Shown: positions 1 to 11,342, counted from the stretch's first letter. The stretch: DNA of 64,000 nucleotides from Caulobacter soli (GCF_011045195.1 NZ_CP049199.1:2790001-2854000); one strand, 5' to 3'. The notes: generated from the sequence alone by a model not told the origin. Numbers and translations: made by a program.

Positions 1-288
1 CTTTTTCGTACCGCCCTCCCCCGTGTCGTCCGGATCGCCGGTCTGGGCCATGAAGCGGTCGATCACCCGAAAGAAGGTGCGGTCGTCATAGACGCCCTCG
101 CGGGTCAGCTCCTGAAAGCGCGCCACATGGCCGGGCGCGACCTCGGGGACCAGCTCGACGATGATCCGGCCCTTGTTGGTGTCGATCACCACCACGTCCT
201 CGGGCGCCGGCGTCCGCCACTCGGCCGCCTTGGGCGGCGCGACCGTGACGAAGCCCGCGAGCACGGCGACCAGAGGACGGATCATCAT
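1..288 (-). CDS. Secreted cyclophilin-type peptidyl-prolyl isomerase, second copy (3' end outside window)
   Basis: Ninety-six codons are visible before the window edge cuts the gene. The product starts with a short hydrophobic leader (about residues 3-20) and then repeats the opening of its upstream neighbour: an EWRTPAPED segment, IDTNKGRIIVEL, and the cyclophilin signature FFRVIDRFMAQTGDP. It should isomerise prolyl bonds in exported proteins. The start ATG at 288 overlaps the neighbour's stop as ATGA, so the two are translationally coupled tandem duplicates. The catalytic C-terminal half cannot be judged. Confidence 0.9.
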   Translation of the reverse strand, partial: MMIRPLVAVLAGFVTVAPPKAAEWRTPAPEDVVVIDTNKGRIIVELVPEVAPGHVARFQELTREGVYDDRTFFRVIDRFMAQTGDPDDTGEGGTKK

Positions 289-1115
289 TTCGCCTGCGCC
301 TCTTTCACCTGGACGGGAATGGTGACGTCGCACGGCCCGAAGGCCGCGCCCATCTCGGTCCGCTTCTTCTCGACCAGCGCCGCGAAGGCGGCCGAGCGGG
401 TGTCCATCACCTGGATGCTGGGACGTTGGGCGGCGGGCATGTCGGACAGCACCCGGACGGTCAGCATCTTGTCCTGCGGCGCGGCCACCGGCTCGCCCAC
501 CTTGATCGCGCGAATGGCCTCGATGCCCGTCAGGGCGCGACCGAACGGCGTGTAGGTCTTTTCCAGCGAGGCGTAGTGCTGGCGCATGAAGAAGAACTGG
601 CTGTTGGCGCTGTCCAGATCGTTGGCGCGGGCCATGCCCAGCACCCCGGGGCAGAACGCGCCCCAGCCGGCCACCTTGCCGTCGGCGGTCATGGCCGCCA
701 GGGCGCTGTTCTGGCTGTAGACCGGCATCGCGCCGACAAAGCCCATCTCGGTGGACCCGGACTTGCCGGCCGGCACGTAGCCGGCGCCACGCCGGAACAG
801 GAACTCGGCCGCCAGGTTCGGCTGATCCGAACCGCCGGTGCCGTCGTTCTTCGGGTCGCCCGTCTGGGCCATGAAGCTGTCGATGACGCGGAAGAAGGTC
901 AGGTTGTCGTAGAAGTGGGCCTTGGCCAGTTCGCGCACCCGCGCCACGTGGTTCGGCGCCGTCTCGGGCGACAGTTCGACGATGATCCGGCCCTTGTTGG
1001 TGTCGACCACCAGGATGTTCTCGGGGTCGGGCGTACGCCAGTCGGAGGCCGATTGGGCGCTGGCGGCGGTGGCCACGGTAAGCGCCAGGACGGCGGCGAT
1101 GGACGCAAGCTTCAT
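285..1115 (-). CDS. Secreted cyclophilin-type peptidyl-prolyl isomerase, first copy
   Basis: A 276-residue protein with a signal peptide ending near AASAQS (about residue 21) and a cyclophilin domain from about 28 to 245. The motif FFRVIDSFMAQTGDP followed by a Gly-rich turn is diagnostic, and a SQFFF segment lies later in the domain. It probably folds periplasmic proteins. The start at 1115 was chosen because the signal peptide begins there; longer upstream frames read through non-coding sequence. It overlaps the second cyclophilin by four bases. The C-terminal 40 residues extend beyond a minimal cyclophilin. Confidence 0.93.
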   Translation of the reverse strand: MKLASIAAVLALTVATAASAQSASDWRTPDPENILVVDTNKGRIIVELSPETAPNHVARVRELAKAHFYDNLTFFRVIDSFMAQTGDPKNDGTGGSDQPNLAAEFLFRRGAGYVPAGKSGSTEMGFVGAMPVYSQNSALAAMTADGKVAGWGAFCPGVLGMARANDLDSANSQFFFMRQHYASLEKTYTPFGRALTGIEAIRAIKVGEPVAAPQDKMLTVRVLSDMPAAQRPSIQVMDTRSAAFAALVEKKRTEMGAAFGPCDVTIPVQVKEAQAK

Positions 1116-1428
1116 GGAGATCCCCGAATAGACTGGTGACGGCGTAGAACGCCGCCGCCCGCACGACAAGTGGGCGCGCGTTAGAGCTGAAGATTCCGGC
1201 GAGTTTGGGGTGAAGTTCCGAGTTCGACTTCGCAAGCGCCCCGCGCGCGAAGTCGGCCCAATCACCCTCCATGGATGCTGCAATACACACCGCACCCTTT
1301 GGTTGACTCGCTCCGGGATAGATCCCAATAATCTCCATACGAGAACTGGGCGCCGACAACAATCGAGGCGCGATTTGCGCTGACGCCACGGTCCTAGAGG
1401 TCCGAGAGCCTGCTCGATGGGGGGAACC
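1116..1428. other. Intergenic region between divergent cyclophilin and Cys-rich protein genes
   Basis: About 313 bases without a convincing gene. It must hold the promoters of both divergent units. A TTGACT at 1302-1307 and GATAGATC shortly downstream resemble the Caulobacter housekeeping promoter elements, but the spacing is too short to call. No other structure was recognised. Confidence 0.5.
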
Positions 1429-1818
1429 ATGCGTCCGATCGTTGTCGCCGCCATCGCATCCACGGCCGGGGCGATCCTGGTCTTCTGCGCGAACGCGGCT
1501 GTCGCTCAGTGCGCCAGCGCCGCGCCCGATCGCTGCACCGCCCAGCAGTGCGCTCAGCGACATCAGTCGCAGGTCACGGCCTGCGGAAGCATCTCCGGGC
1601 CGCCCTACGCCTACATGTGCACCCGGGTGACCCGCGACAGAGACAAGGCCGACTTTGTCACCAAGAACCTGCGCTGCCTGCAGGCCCGCCGCAGCACCAG
1701 CGAATGCTTCGCCCAGATCGACGCCGGTCACAGACATCAGATCACGACCTTGAAGAACGCGGTCACAAGCTGCGGCGGAACCGTTCCGGTGAACCCCTTC
1801 AACCCAAATCGCCCATAG
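1429..1818 (+). CDS. Small secreted Cys-rich protein, unrecognised
   Basis: A 129-residue product with an N-terminal signal peptide (hydrophobic residues 3-24, cleavage after AVAQ). The mature part holds about eight cysteines, suggesting disulfides in the periplasm. I do not recognise the family. The start at 1429 is preferred over the in-frame ATG at 1417 because GGGGGAA lies just upstream of it. It reads in the same direction as the two coiled-coil genes that follow, after a 122-base gap, so co-transcription is possible but unproven. Confidence 0.65.
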   Translation: MRPIVVAAIASTAGAILVFCANAAVAQCASAAPDRCTAQQCAQRHQSQVTACGSISGPPYAYMCTRVTRDRDKADFVTKNLRCLQARRSTSECFAQIDAGHRHQITTLKNAVTSCGGTVPVNPFNPNRP

Positions 1819-1940
1819 GCCGGCGCCGCGAGATCCGTCGCGACGGCCCGACCCGATCTTTCCGAGACGGCTCGTCTCAGGGCGATCAGCCCCAAACGAG
1901 AACAAGCCGCTTCGCGGCGTCAGATATCCAAGGGGGATCC

Positions 1941-2903
1941 ATGGTTCGGCTATCATCCGGCGAAAGACCGTCCGCGCATCCGATGGGGCGTCGCGGCGCC
2001 GCGTCGGCGATCCGCCGAACCGCCGCGACACTGGCGTGGCTGATCGGGTTGCTGACGGGGCTGGGCCTGGCGCAATCACCGGCCTGGGCCCTTCCCCAGG
2101 AAGCGTTGACGCCGGCGGCGATCAAGGAATTCGAGCAGAAGCTGGACACCGCGCGCGCCGCCCAATCGGTCGTCGCCGGGCGGGTGGTCTGTTTCGAACA
2201 GCAAGACGCGGCGCTCGTGAAGGAGCGCGACGCGGACCAGCGACGTCTGGGCGAACTTGTCACGCACAGGCGAGACCTTGAAGCCCAGACCGCCCAGCAA
2301 AGAGAAGCCTATGAAGGCTTCCGGCGGCTGTATGACGAAGAGCGAACTCGATACGACCAGATCAGGCAGGAACTCGACAGGCTCCTGGCCTACAGAGCGG
2401 CCAAGGAACATGCGCTTCGCGAGTGCAAGCGCCAGTTCGGTCCCTTTGGCTTCATGTGCGATCTCTCAAAGGAGATCGGAGAGATCACGGGCCTGATCCA
2501 GAGGAACGACAACGAGATCAACGTTGCCTACCGCCGCATTCAAGACGCCGAAGCGGGCATGACGCAAGCCAACGAGAACTACCGCCAAAGCGCCGAGGCG
2601 TTGGCCAGAACCCAGGAAGACACCGCCCGGACCGAGCGGGAAATCCGGGCAGCCGAGGCCTCGATCAGCCGCCTGCAGGCGACCCTGGCGGTCCTCAGGC
2701 CCGAGGTTCACGACAACAAGGTGCTGCTGGACGAATTCGCCGACGCCCTGCGCGAGGCGAAGGGCGTCGGCCGGGCGCCGGGCGCCCGAAGGGTTCGAAC
2801 CCTGGCCGCCCAGGTGGACGAGGCCACCCGCAAGTCGGACGCCGTTCTCGCTCACGCCAAGACGATCCTGACCGAACAGCAGTTCGCGACCTGCTTCCGA
2901 TAG
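1941..2903 (+). CDS. Secreted or membrane-anchored coiled-coil protein, unrecognised
   Basis: A 320-residue product. The N-terminus has several arginines, then a hydrophobic stretch (about 30-45) and an AWALP cleavage-like site near residue 51, so it is probably exported. The rest is almost continuous heptad-rich helix (EEQ, LEAQ and REIRAAEAS-type runs) broken by a short Cys-containing segment, FGPFGFMCD, near the middle. The start follows AGGGGG at 1931-1936. The next gene begins 32 bases after the stop, so the two probably form an operon. Function unknown; a partner of the next protein is an inference from position only. Confidence 0.75.
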   Translation: MVRLSSGERPSAHPMGRRGAASAIRRTAATLAWLIGLLTGLGLAQSPAWALPQEALTPAAIKEFEQKLDTARAAQSVVAGRVVCFEQQDAALVKERDADQRRLGELVTHRRDLEAQTAQQREAYEGFRRLYDEERTRYDQIRQELDRLLAYRAAKEHALRECKRQFGPFGFMCDLSKEIGEITGLIQRNDNEINVAYRRIQDAEAGMTQANENYRQSAEALARTQEDTARTEREIRAAEASISRLQATLAVLRPEVHDNKVLLDEFADALREAKGVGRAPGARRVRTLAAQVDEATRKSDAVLAHAKTILTEQQFATCFR

Positions 2904-2935
2904 CCAACCTGAATTTGTCCCGACAGGAGCAAACC

Positions 2936-4840
2936 ATGTCCGACCCCGTCCCCTTCAGAAGCCAAGCCGCGCTGCTCTCGGACAGCATCGAGGATGAGGT
3001 GGAGAAGATCCGCGCCAGGGAACCGCTCGAACTGGTCCGCCGGGACAGCCGGCTGGTTCAGCTCTACGTCCAGAAGATCGAGGGCACGTACAACGTCGGC
3101 CGCGCGAAGACCGACACCGACAACGCCATCGACCTTCTCTACATCGCCTACAACACCACCCCGCAGGAGGAAGGCGAAATCCGCGTCAAGATCTCCGCGA
3201 TCATGGACAAGCTGATCCTGGCGCAGGGCGAGAGCGAGCGGACGATGGCCGACGCGATGCGCACGGCCACCAACGTCATCAGCGTTCTGGACGACATGTT
3301 GCCCGTCTGGCTGGACGCGCGCGAGGAGCAGAAGGCCGACCTCGTCAAGGCCTTCGTCACCGGCGACCTGCTGGAGCTGGCCACCGACATCAAGACCCGG
3401 GCCACGGCCATCAAGGACCGGCTGCTGCGGATCGCGGAATCGTATGACCGCATCATCGTCGAGACCGCTTCGGCGTCGGAGGTCAGCGAGCGGGCGCTCG
3501 GCCGCCGCCTGATCGATCAGCAGGCCCTTCAGGACGAAATCGACGAGGCCAACGCCGAACGCGAACAACTGGACTCCCTGGTCCGGGACCTGAGGGAGGA
3601 GGTCCAGAAGTTCGAGGCCAGGGCGCGCCAGTACGAGGAGCGCGCCACCACCGCCGAGCAGCGGGCGTTCATCATGCAGATCGTCAAGATCGGCGCCCAG
3701 GTGGTGGCCGCGGCCATCCCGCCGATCGCCATGGCGGCCGGCGGCGCCGCCACGGGCGGCGCGTCGGTGATCGCCGCCTCCACCTTGAACACCTTGAGAC
3801 AGACGACCGAGGCCGGCGGCGAGGATGAGGGCGCGGGCGACACCCCGAAACCCGACGTCACCGCCGAAACCATCCAGACCAAGAAGGACATCGCCCAGAC
3901 CAAGAAGGAGCTGACGCTCGCGGAAAAGAAGGTCGGCGAAATCGAGGACAGGGTCGAAGGCCTGCGCAGGGACCTCACCAAGGCCCAGGAGGAGGATGAG
4001 ACGCAGGTCGACGCCGACACCTCCGAAGAGGCCGTCGAGCAGCCCACGGACGGCGAGGCGGTCAAGGCGATCAGGCGGCGACTGAAGGAGGCCAAGACCG
4101 AGCTGGAAGCGGCCCAGAAGAAGACCCGGATGCTGGTCGGCGTGCTGTCCGGGCTTCAGGATTCGCTGAAGGCCCTGGCCCAGGGACTTGGCGAGCTGTC
4201 ACAGGCGCAGAAGGACGAAGCGGCCGGACTGCGTGAAATCCAGATGAGGATGCTGGACAAGGCCGAGGCCTACGAGCGGGAGCGGCGCGAGCAGGCGGCC
4301 AAGCTGGTGAGGATCACCGCCCTCATGAAAGGCAAGCTTTCCAAGGACGAAACGATCAAGCTGGCGATCAAGTCGCTCAACATCAGCCTGAGCGCGCTAA
4401 AGCGCACCAAGGAGATCGTCGAGGAGATCGCGTTCTTCTTCAAATCGTTCGCCGACTTCATGGACCAGGTCGCCGAGGAGGCGAACAACGAGATCGCCAG
4501 GGCCAATCGCGTGGCCGCCGGGTCGTCCATCGGCAGGGCCGTACTGCGGCAGCTGATCAAGACGACCGACGGGTTCTTCATCCGGCAGAGCGGTCAATGG
4601 CGCGCGGTGTACCTGGTCTCCGACGCCTTCAACCGCAGTTTCGCCGAGGGTCGTTCGAAGCTGAACCGTCTCAGCGGCAAGTACATCACCGGCGACGAGC
4701 TCACGGCCTATCTGCAAGCGGCCGCGGTTCTGCTCAGGAAGATCGCCGACGAACGTGACGACGCCTCCAAGGCGCGACTTCTCCTGCTCGAGGAAAGCCG
4801 CGCGGCGCTGTACGAGAAGGCGACCAAGGAAAGCGCCTAG
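2936..4840 (+). CDS. 634-residue helical protein with internal hydrophobic segment between coiled coils, unrecognised
   Basis: The N-terminal 240 residues are predicted helix with long heptads (about 195-245). A Gly/Ala-rich hydrophobic stretch follows at about 246-284 (IVKIGAQVVAAAIPPIAMAA and onward). Then come an acidic linker, a second coiled coil (about 310-400), and a helical C-terminal part from about 400. There is no signal peptide. A hydrophobic hairpin held between long helices recalls alpha-pore-forming toxins of the ClyA/XaxA kind, but that is a shape analogy, not a recognised homology. The start is fixed by AGGAG at 2925-2929. Confidence 0.8.
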   Translation: MSDPVPFRSQAALLSDSIEDEVEKIRAREPLELVRRDSRLVQLYVQKIEGTYNVGRAKTDTDNAIDLLYIAYNTTPQEEGEIRVKISAIMDKLILAQGESERTMADAMRTATNVISVLDDMLPVWLDAREEQKADLVKAFVTGDLLELATDIKTRATAIKDRLLRIAESYDRIIVETASASEVSERALGRRLIDQQALQDEIDEANAEREQLDSLVRDLREEVQKFEARARQYEERATTAEQRAFIMQIVKIGAQVVAAAIPPIAMAAGGAATGGASVIAASTLNTLRQTTEAGGEDEGAGDTPKPDVTAETIQTKKDIAQTKKELTLAEKKVGEIEDRVEGLRRDLTKAQEEDETQVDADTSEEAVEQPTDGEAVKAIRRRLKEAKTELEAAQKKTRMLVGVLSGLQDSLKALAQGLGELSQAQKDEAAGLREIQMRMLDKAEAYERERREQAAKLVRITALMKGKLSKDETIKLAIKSLNISLSALKRTKEIVEEIAFFFKSFADFMDQVAEEANNEIARANRVAAGSSIGRAVLRQLIKTTDGFFIRQSGQWRAVYLVSDAFNRSFAEGRSKLNRLSGKYITGDELTAYLQAAAVLLRKIADERDDASKARLLLLEESRAALYEKATKESA

Positions 4841-4872
4841 GTCGCCGGAAAGCGCCAGGAGTTCCTTTTGGA

Positions 4873-4893
4873 GGGCGGTCCGGCCGACCGCCC
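4873..4893 (-). terminator. Hairpin directly after coaD
   Basis: GGGCGGTC and GACCGCCC pair as an 8-bp stem around a 5-base loop, touching the coaD stop codon. There is no T-tract on the coaD strand, so it may be an mRNA 3' hairpin instead of a classical terminator. It separates convergent transcription from the helical-protein gene. Confidence 0.4.
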
Positions 4894-5382
4894 CTACTTC
4901 GCCAGCTTGCCCAGCAGTTGCTCGGCCACGCCCGGCGGCACGAACTTGTGGACGTCGCCGCCCAAGGCCGCGATCTCCTTGACCAGGCGCGAGGCGATGG
5001 CCTGGTGGCGCGGATCGGCCATCAGAAACACGGTCTCGATCTCGCGGTCGAGCTGCTGGTTCATGGCCGTCATCTGGAATTCGTATTCGAAGTCGGCCAC
5101 GGCCCGCAGGCCGCGCACGATCATCTGGGCCCCGACCTCGCGGGCGAAGTGCATCAGCAGGCTGTCGAACGGCCGGACCTCGATCTCGGCGATCTTGGTC
5201 AGGTGAGCCGTTTCGCGGCGCACCATTTCCACCCGTTCCTCCAGCGAGAACAGCGGCCCCTTGCCGATGTTCACCGCCACCCCGATCACCAGCCGATCGA
5301 CCAGCTTGACCGCCCGACCGATGATGTCGAGGTGCCCGTTGGTGACCGGGTCAAACGTGCCCGGATAGAGACCGATCCGCAT
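4894..5382 (-). CDS. coaD: Phosphopantetheine adenylyltransferase
   Basis: A 162-residue cytoplasmic enzyme of coenzyme A synthesis; it transfers AMP from ATP to 4'-phosphopantetheine to give dephospho-CoA. The nucleotidyltransferase motif GTFDPVTNGH lies at residues 6-16, and the RGLRAVADFEYE segment and the HQAIASRLVKEIA region are typical. The length matches the family. The ATG at 5382 was chosen over GTG at 5394 because GAGGA sits at the right distance. It lies 48 bases after gyrA and reads the same way, so the two are probably co-transcribed. Confidence 0.96.
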   Translation of the reverse strand: MRIGLYPGTFDPVTNGHLDIIGRAVKLVDRLVIGVAVNIGKGPLFSLEERVEMVRRETAHLTKIAEIEVRPFDSLLMHFAREVGAQMIVRGLRAVADFEYEFQMTAMNQQLDREIETVFLMADPRHQAIASRLVKEIAALGGDVHKFVPPGVAEQLLGKLAK

Positions 5383-5430
5383 GCTTTTCCTCACCCGAGC
5401 CTAAGCTCGCTGGCCCTTCCCGTGGGTCGC

Positions 5431-8199
<2,769 letters not shown>

Positions 8200-8321
8200 G
8201 GGAATTTTTCGCCGTCAGAATCGAACACGGAACCGTCAAAAACAGTTAGCATTCCCCTCGCCAAGACGCCACCTTCGCGGCCCTAACCCCCATGTTCCTT
8301 GGGGCAATCCGGGAGTTTCAC

Positions 8322-8831
8322 ATGCGTTTGACCGCCCTCGCCCTCTCCTTCGGCCTGATCGCCGCCGCGACCACCGCTCAAGCCGCCACCGCCGAGCTGA
8401 AGGGCGCGGACGGCAAGACGATCGGAACCGCCACCCTGACCGAGGCGCCGCACGGCGTGCTGCTGCGGATCGAGGCCAAGGGCCTGACGCCGGGCTGGCA
8501 CGGCCTGCACTTCCACGAGAAGGGCGATTGCGGCACGCCGGACTTCAAATCGGCCGGCGCCCACGTCCACACGACCACCACGGTCGTCCATGGCCTGCTG
8601 AACCCGGACGGTAACGACAACGGCGACCTGCCCAACCTGTTCGTCTCTTCCGACGGCGCGGCGACGGCCGAACTGTTCTCGCCGCTGGTGTCGCTGAACG
8701 GCGCGGGCGGCCGCCCCGCCCTGCTCGACGCCGACGGCTCGTCGATCGTCGTCCACGCCAGCCCCGACGACTACAAGACCCAGCCGATCGGCGGGGCCGG
8801 CGCGCGAGTGGCCTGCGGGGTGGTGAAGTAG
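8322..8831 (+). CDS. sodC: Periplasmic Cu/Zn superoxide dismutase
   Basis: A 169-residue enzyme that dismutates superoxide in the periplasm. The signal peptide ends near TAQAA (about residue 22). Copper ligands are visible in HFHEKGDC and in VVHASPDD, the bridging His in SAGAH, and the conserved metal-site Asp in GDLP. By spacing, the third zinc-ligand His of classical enzymes (His80 of the human protein) is replaced by Asp in the NDNGD segment. ATG 8322 was chosen for its GGGAG ribosome site and because the signal peptide starts there. Confidence 0.95.
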   Translation: MRLTALALSFGLIAAATTAQAATAELKGADGKTIGTATLTEAPHGVLLRIEAKGLTPGWHGLHFHEKGDCGTPDFKSAGAHVHTTTTVVHGLLNPDGNDNGDLPNLFVSSDGAATAELFSPLVSLNGAGGRPALLDADGSSIVVHASPDDYKTQPIGGAGARVACGVVK

Positions 8832-8859
8832 CTCACCATACCGAACTCAGGGAAAGCCA

Positions 8860-9117
8860 ATGAAAAACAAGGCCGGTCATTCAATCTGGTTTGTGCGACG
8901 GCTAGGCTTTTTGCTTTCACCGGTCAGCCTCGAAGGTTTCGCCCTCCTGTTCACAGGAGTCGCGGCGGCTCTGGGATTGCCAGCGCTCGGCAGGTGGTTG
9001 TCCCTTCACGGGCTTGATGCCGCGCTGGGCGACGTGATGAGCGTGACGGGGTTTTTCTCGATATTCGTCACCTACGGCGTCGCGGCGCGGCACTCCTCGT
9101 CCGTAGATCCCTATTAG
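8860..9117 (+). CDS. Small two-helix membrane protein, unrecognised
   Basis: An 85-residue protein with two hydrophobic stretches (about 16-40 and 58-75) and a basic N-terminus, so probably an inner-membrane protein. The sequence AGGGAAAG precedes the ATG. It lies 28 bases after sodC on the same strand and may be its operon partner. No family was recognised. Confidence 0.65.
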   Translation: MKNKAGHSIWFVRRLGFLLSPVSLEGFALLFTGVAAALGLPALGRWLSLHGLDAALGDVMSVTGFFSIFVTYGVAARHSSSVDPY

Positions 9118-9127
9118 CGAAATGCCT

Positions 9128-10036
9128 CTAGGTCGCCTCGCCCTCGGGCGGGGCGGCCTTCTTCGCGGTCAGGGCCACCAGCGCCACGCCGACCAGGGTG
9201 GCCACCGCGCCTATCACCAGCTGCGGCGACAGCTTGTCGCCCATGAACAGCACCCCGATGGTGCACGACACCAGCGGCGTCAGCAGGAAATAGGGCGTCA
9301 CCCGCCCCGCTTCGCGCCGCTGGACCAGCCAGAACAGCAGGGCGCTGGCCCCGATGGTCGAGACCACGCCCGCGAAGGCCACGCAGGCCCAGGCGATCGG
9401 CTGGGCGGCCTGCACCCGTTCCACCACGTGCGGCTCGAAGCCGAACGACATGGCCAGCAGGACCGGCGCGGCGACCACGGCGGTCATGGCCTGGACCTGC
9501 AAGGGCTTGGCGCCGGGGGTCTGGCGCACCAGCACCGTGGCGAACGCCCAGCAGGCGCTGGCGATCAGCACCAGCACGATGGCCGGCAGATCGGCCGCGC
9601 CATGCGGGTCCAAACTCATCCAGGCCACGCCGGCGAAAGCCACGACCAGGCCGGCGACGGCCAGGGGCTTCATGGTCTCGCCCAGCATCTTCCAGGCGAA
9701 CAGGGCCGTGAACGGGATCCACAGCTGGTTGGCCACCACCAGCGGGCTCAACGACTTGGCCATGCCGAACGCGATATAGATGACGCCGAAGTGGATCGGT
9801 CCCGTCAGCAGGCAGATGGCCACCAGGCGCTTCGACCAGGGAAGCGGTGGTTTCAGGAACGGAAACAGGAAGGCCAGGGCGAAGGCGAAGCGCAATGTCC
9901 CGACCATCATCGGCGGCAGCTGCGCGGTCGCCACCTTGCCCGCGCAGTTGTTCAGCCCCCAGACCAGGATGATCGCGGCGATCGCCAGGCGTTCGAGACC
10001 TGACAACGGGCCGTTCTGGGGCGTGCTGGAAGACAT
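9128..10036 (-). CDS. EamA/DMT-family transporter
   Basis: A 302-residue inner-membrane protein with about ten transmembrane helices arranged as two EamA repeats; WGLNNCAGK near the start and the second-half ACVAFAGVVS region fit the drug/metabolite transporter superfamily. The substrate cannot be read from sequence. The gene starts 13 bases after bioA and reads the same way, so a link with biotin or its intermediates is plausible; E. coli YigM, a biotin transporter, belongs to this superfamily. The ATG at 10036 is preferred over an upstream in-frame start inside bioA. Confidence 0.85.
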   Translation of the reverse strand: MSSSTPQNGPLSGLERLAIAAIILVWGLNNCAGKVATAQLPPMMVGTLRFAFALAFLFPFLKPPLPWSKRLVAICLLTGPIHFGVIYIAFGMAKSLSPLVVANQLWIPFTALFAWKMLGETMKPLAVAGLVVAFAGVAWMSLDPHGAADLPAIVLVLIASACWAFATVLVRQTPGAKPLQVQAMTAVVAAPVLLAMSFGFEPHVVERVQAAQPIAWACVAFAGVVSTIGASALLFWLVQRREAGRVTPYFLLTPLVSCTIGVLFMGDKLSPQLVIGAVATLVGVALVALTAKKAAPPEGEAT

Positions 10037-10049
10037 GGTCCCGCTTGGA

Positions 10050-11342
10050 TCAGACCCCGCCCGATCCTTCAACCCCGCCCGCCCCGATCACCTTGCGGAT
10101 CGCCGCGAACAGGATCTCCAGATCCGCGTCCGGCGTCGTGAAGGCCGGGGTCAGGTACACGGTCTTGCCCATCGGCCGAATCCACGCCCCCTCGGCGGCG
10201 AAGGCGTCGCACAGGGCGCCGACGGCCACCGGCGCGTCGAACTCCATCACCCCGATCGCGCCCAGCACCCGCACGTCGACCACGCCCGGCGCGGTCCGCA
10301 CCGGCTCCAGCCCCTTGGCCAAGGCCGCCGACACCCGCGCCACGTTCATGCGCCAGGCGCCGTCCTCGAACAGGTCCAGCGAAGCGTTGGCGGCGGCGCA
10401 GGCCAGGGCGTTGCCCATGTAGGTGGGGCCGTGCATCAACGCCGCCCCGGCTTCGTCGGACCAAAAAGCCTCGAACACCCTGGTCGAGGCCACGGCGACC
10501 GACAGCGGCAGGGTCCCGCCGGTCAGGGCCTTGGACAGGGTGACAATGTCGGGCTCGACCCCCGCCGCCTGCATGGCGAACAACTCGCCCGTGCGGCCAA
10601 AGCCGGTGAAGATCTCGTCGAAGATCAGCAGCACGCCGTGCTTGTCGGCGGCCCGGCGCAGGCGGCGCAGCACCTCGGGATCGTGGAACAGCATGCCGCC
10701 CGCGCCCTGCACCAGCGGCTCGGTCAGGATCGCGGCGATCTCCCCGCCCCGCTGCGCCAGCAGGGCGTCGAGCGCGGCTTCCGAAGCAGTGTCCACCGGC
10801 AGGTCGGCGATCACCTGGCTCGGCATGACGCCGGAGAACAGGCTATGCATGCCCTCCTCCGGGTCGCAGACCGTCATCGTCGCCAGGGTGTCGCCGTGAT
10901 AGCCGCCCCGGAACGACAGGAACCGCGTGCGCCCTTGCCGGCCCTGGTTGATATGGAACTGCAGCGCCATCTTCATGGCGATCTCGACCGCCACCGAGCC
11001 CGACTCGGCGAAGAAGGCGTGGTTCAGGTCGCCCGGCAGGATGTCGGCCAAACGCTTGGCCAGGCGATAGGCCGGCTCATGGGCCAGGCCACCGAACATC
11101 ACGTGCGGCATCCGCTCCAGCTGATCGCGCACCGCCTGGGCGATATGCGGATGGTTGTAGCCGTGACAGGCCGTCCACCACGAGGCCAGGCCGTCGACCA
11201 ACTCGCGCCCGTCGTCCAGAATCAGCCGCGACCCTCGCGTGGAAACCACCGGCAGCGGCGGTCGGGCGGTCTTCATCTGGCAATAGGGCCGCCAGACGTG
11301 AGGCGCGCCAGCCACCAGCCAGTCGGGGCTTTCAGCGGTCAT
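10050..11342 (-). CDS. bioA: Adenosylmethionine--8-amino-7-oxononanoate aminotransferase
   Basis: A 430-residue PLP enzyme that makes 7,8-diaminopelargonic acid from KAPA, the third-from-last biotin step. Markers are the N-terminal HVWRPYCQM, SWWTACHGYNHP, LIFDEIFTGFGRTG with the PLP Asp, and TLSKALTGG with the lysine that binds PLP. Length is normal. It is divergent from bioF across 75 bases and probably co-transcribed with the EamA transporter. AAGGA precedes ATG 11342. Confidence 0.96.
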   Translation of the reverse strand: MTAESPDWLVAGAPHVWRPYCQMKTARPPLPVVSTRGSRLILDDGRELVDGLASWWTACHGYNHPHIAQAVRDQLERMPHVMFGGLAHEPAYRLAKRLADILPGDLNHAFFAESGSVAVEIAMKMALQFHINQGRQGRTRFLSFRGGYHGDTLATMTVCDPEEGMHSLFSGVMPSQVIADLPVDTASEAALDALLAQRGGEIAAILTEPLVQGAGGMLFHDPEVLRRLRRAADKHGVLLIFDEIFTGFGRTGELFAMQAAGVEPDIVTLSKALTGGTLPLSVAVASTRVFEAFWSDEAGAALMHGPTYMGNALACAAANASLDLFEDGAWRMNVARVSAALAKGLEPVRTAPGVVDVRVLGAIGVMEFDAPVAVGALCDAFAAEGAWIRPMGKTVYLTPAFTTPDADLEILFAAIRKVIGAGGVEGSGGV

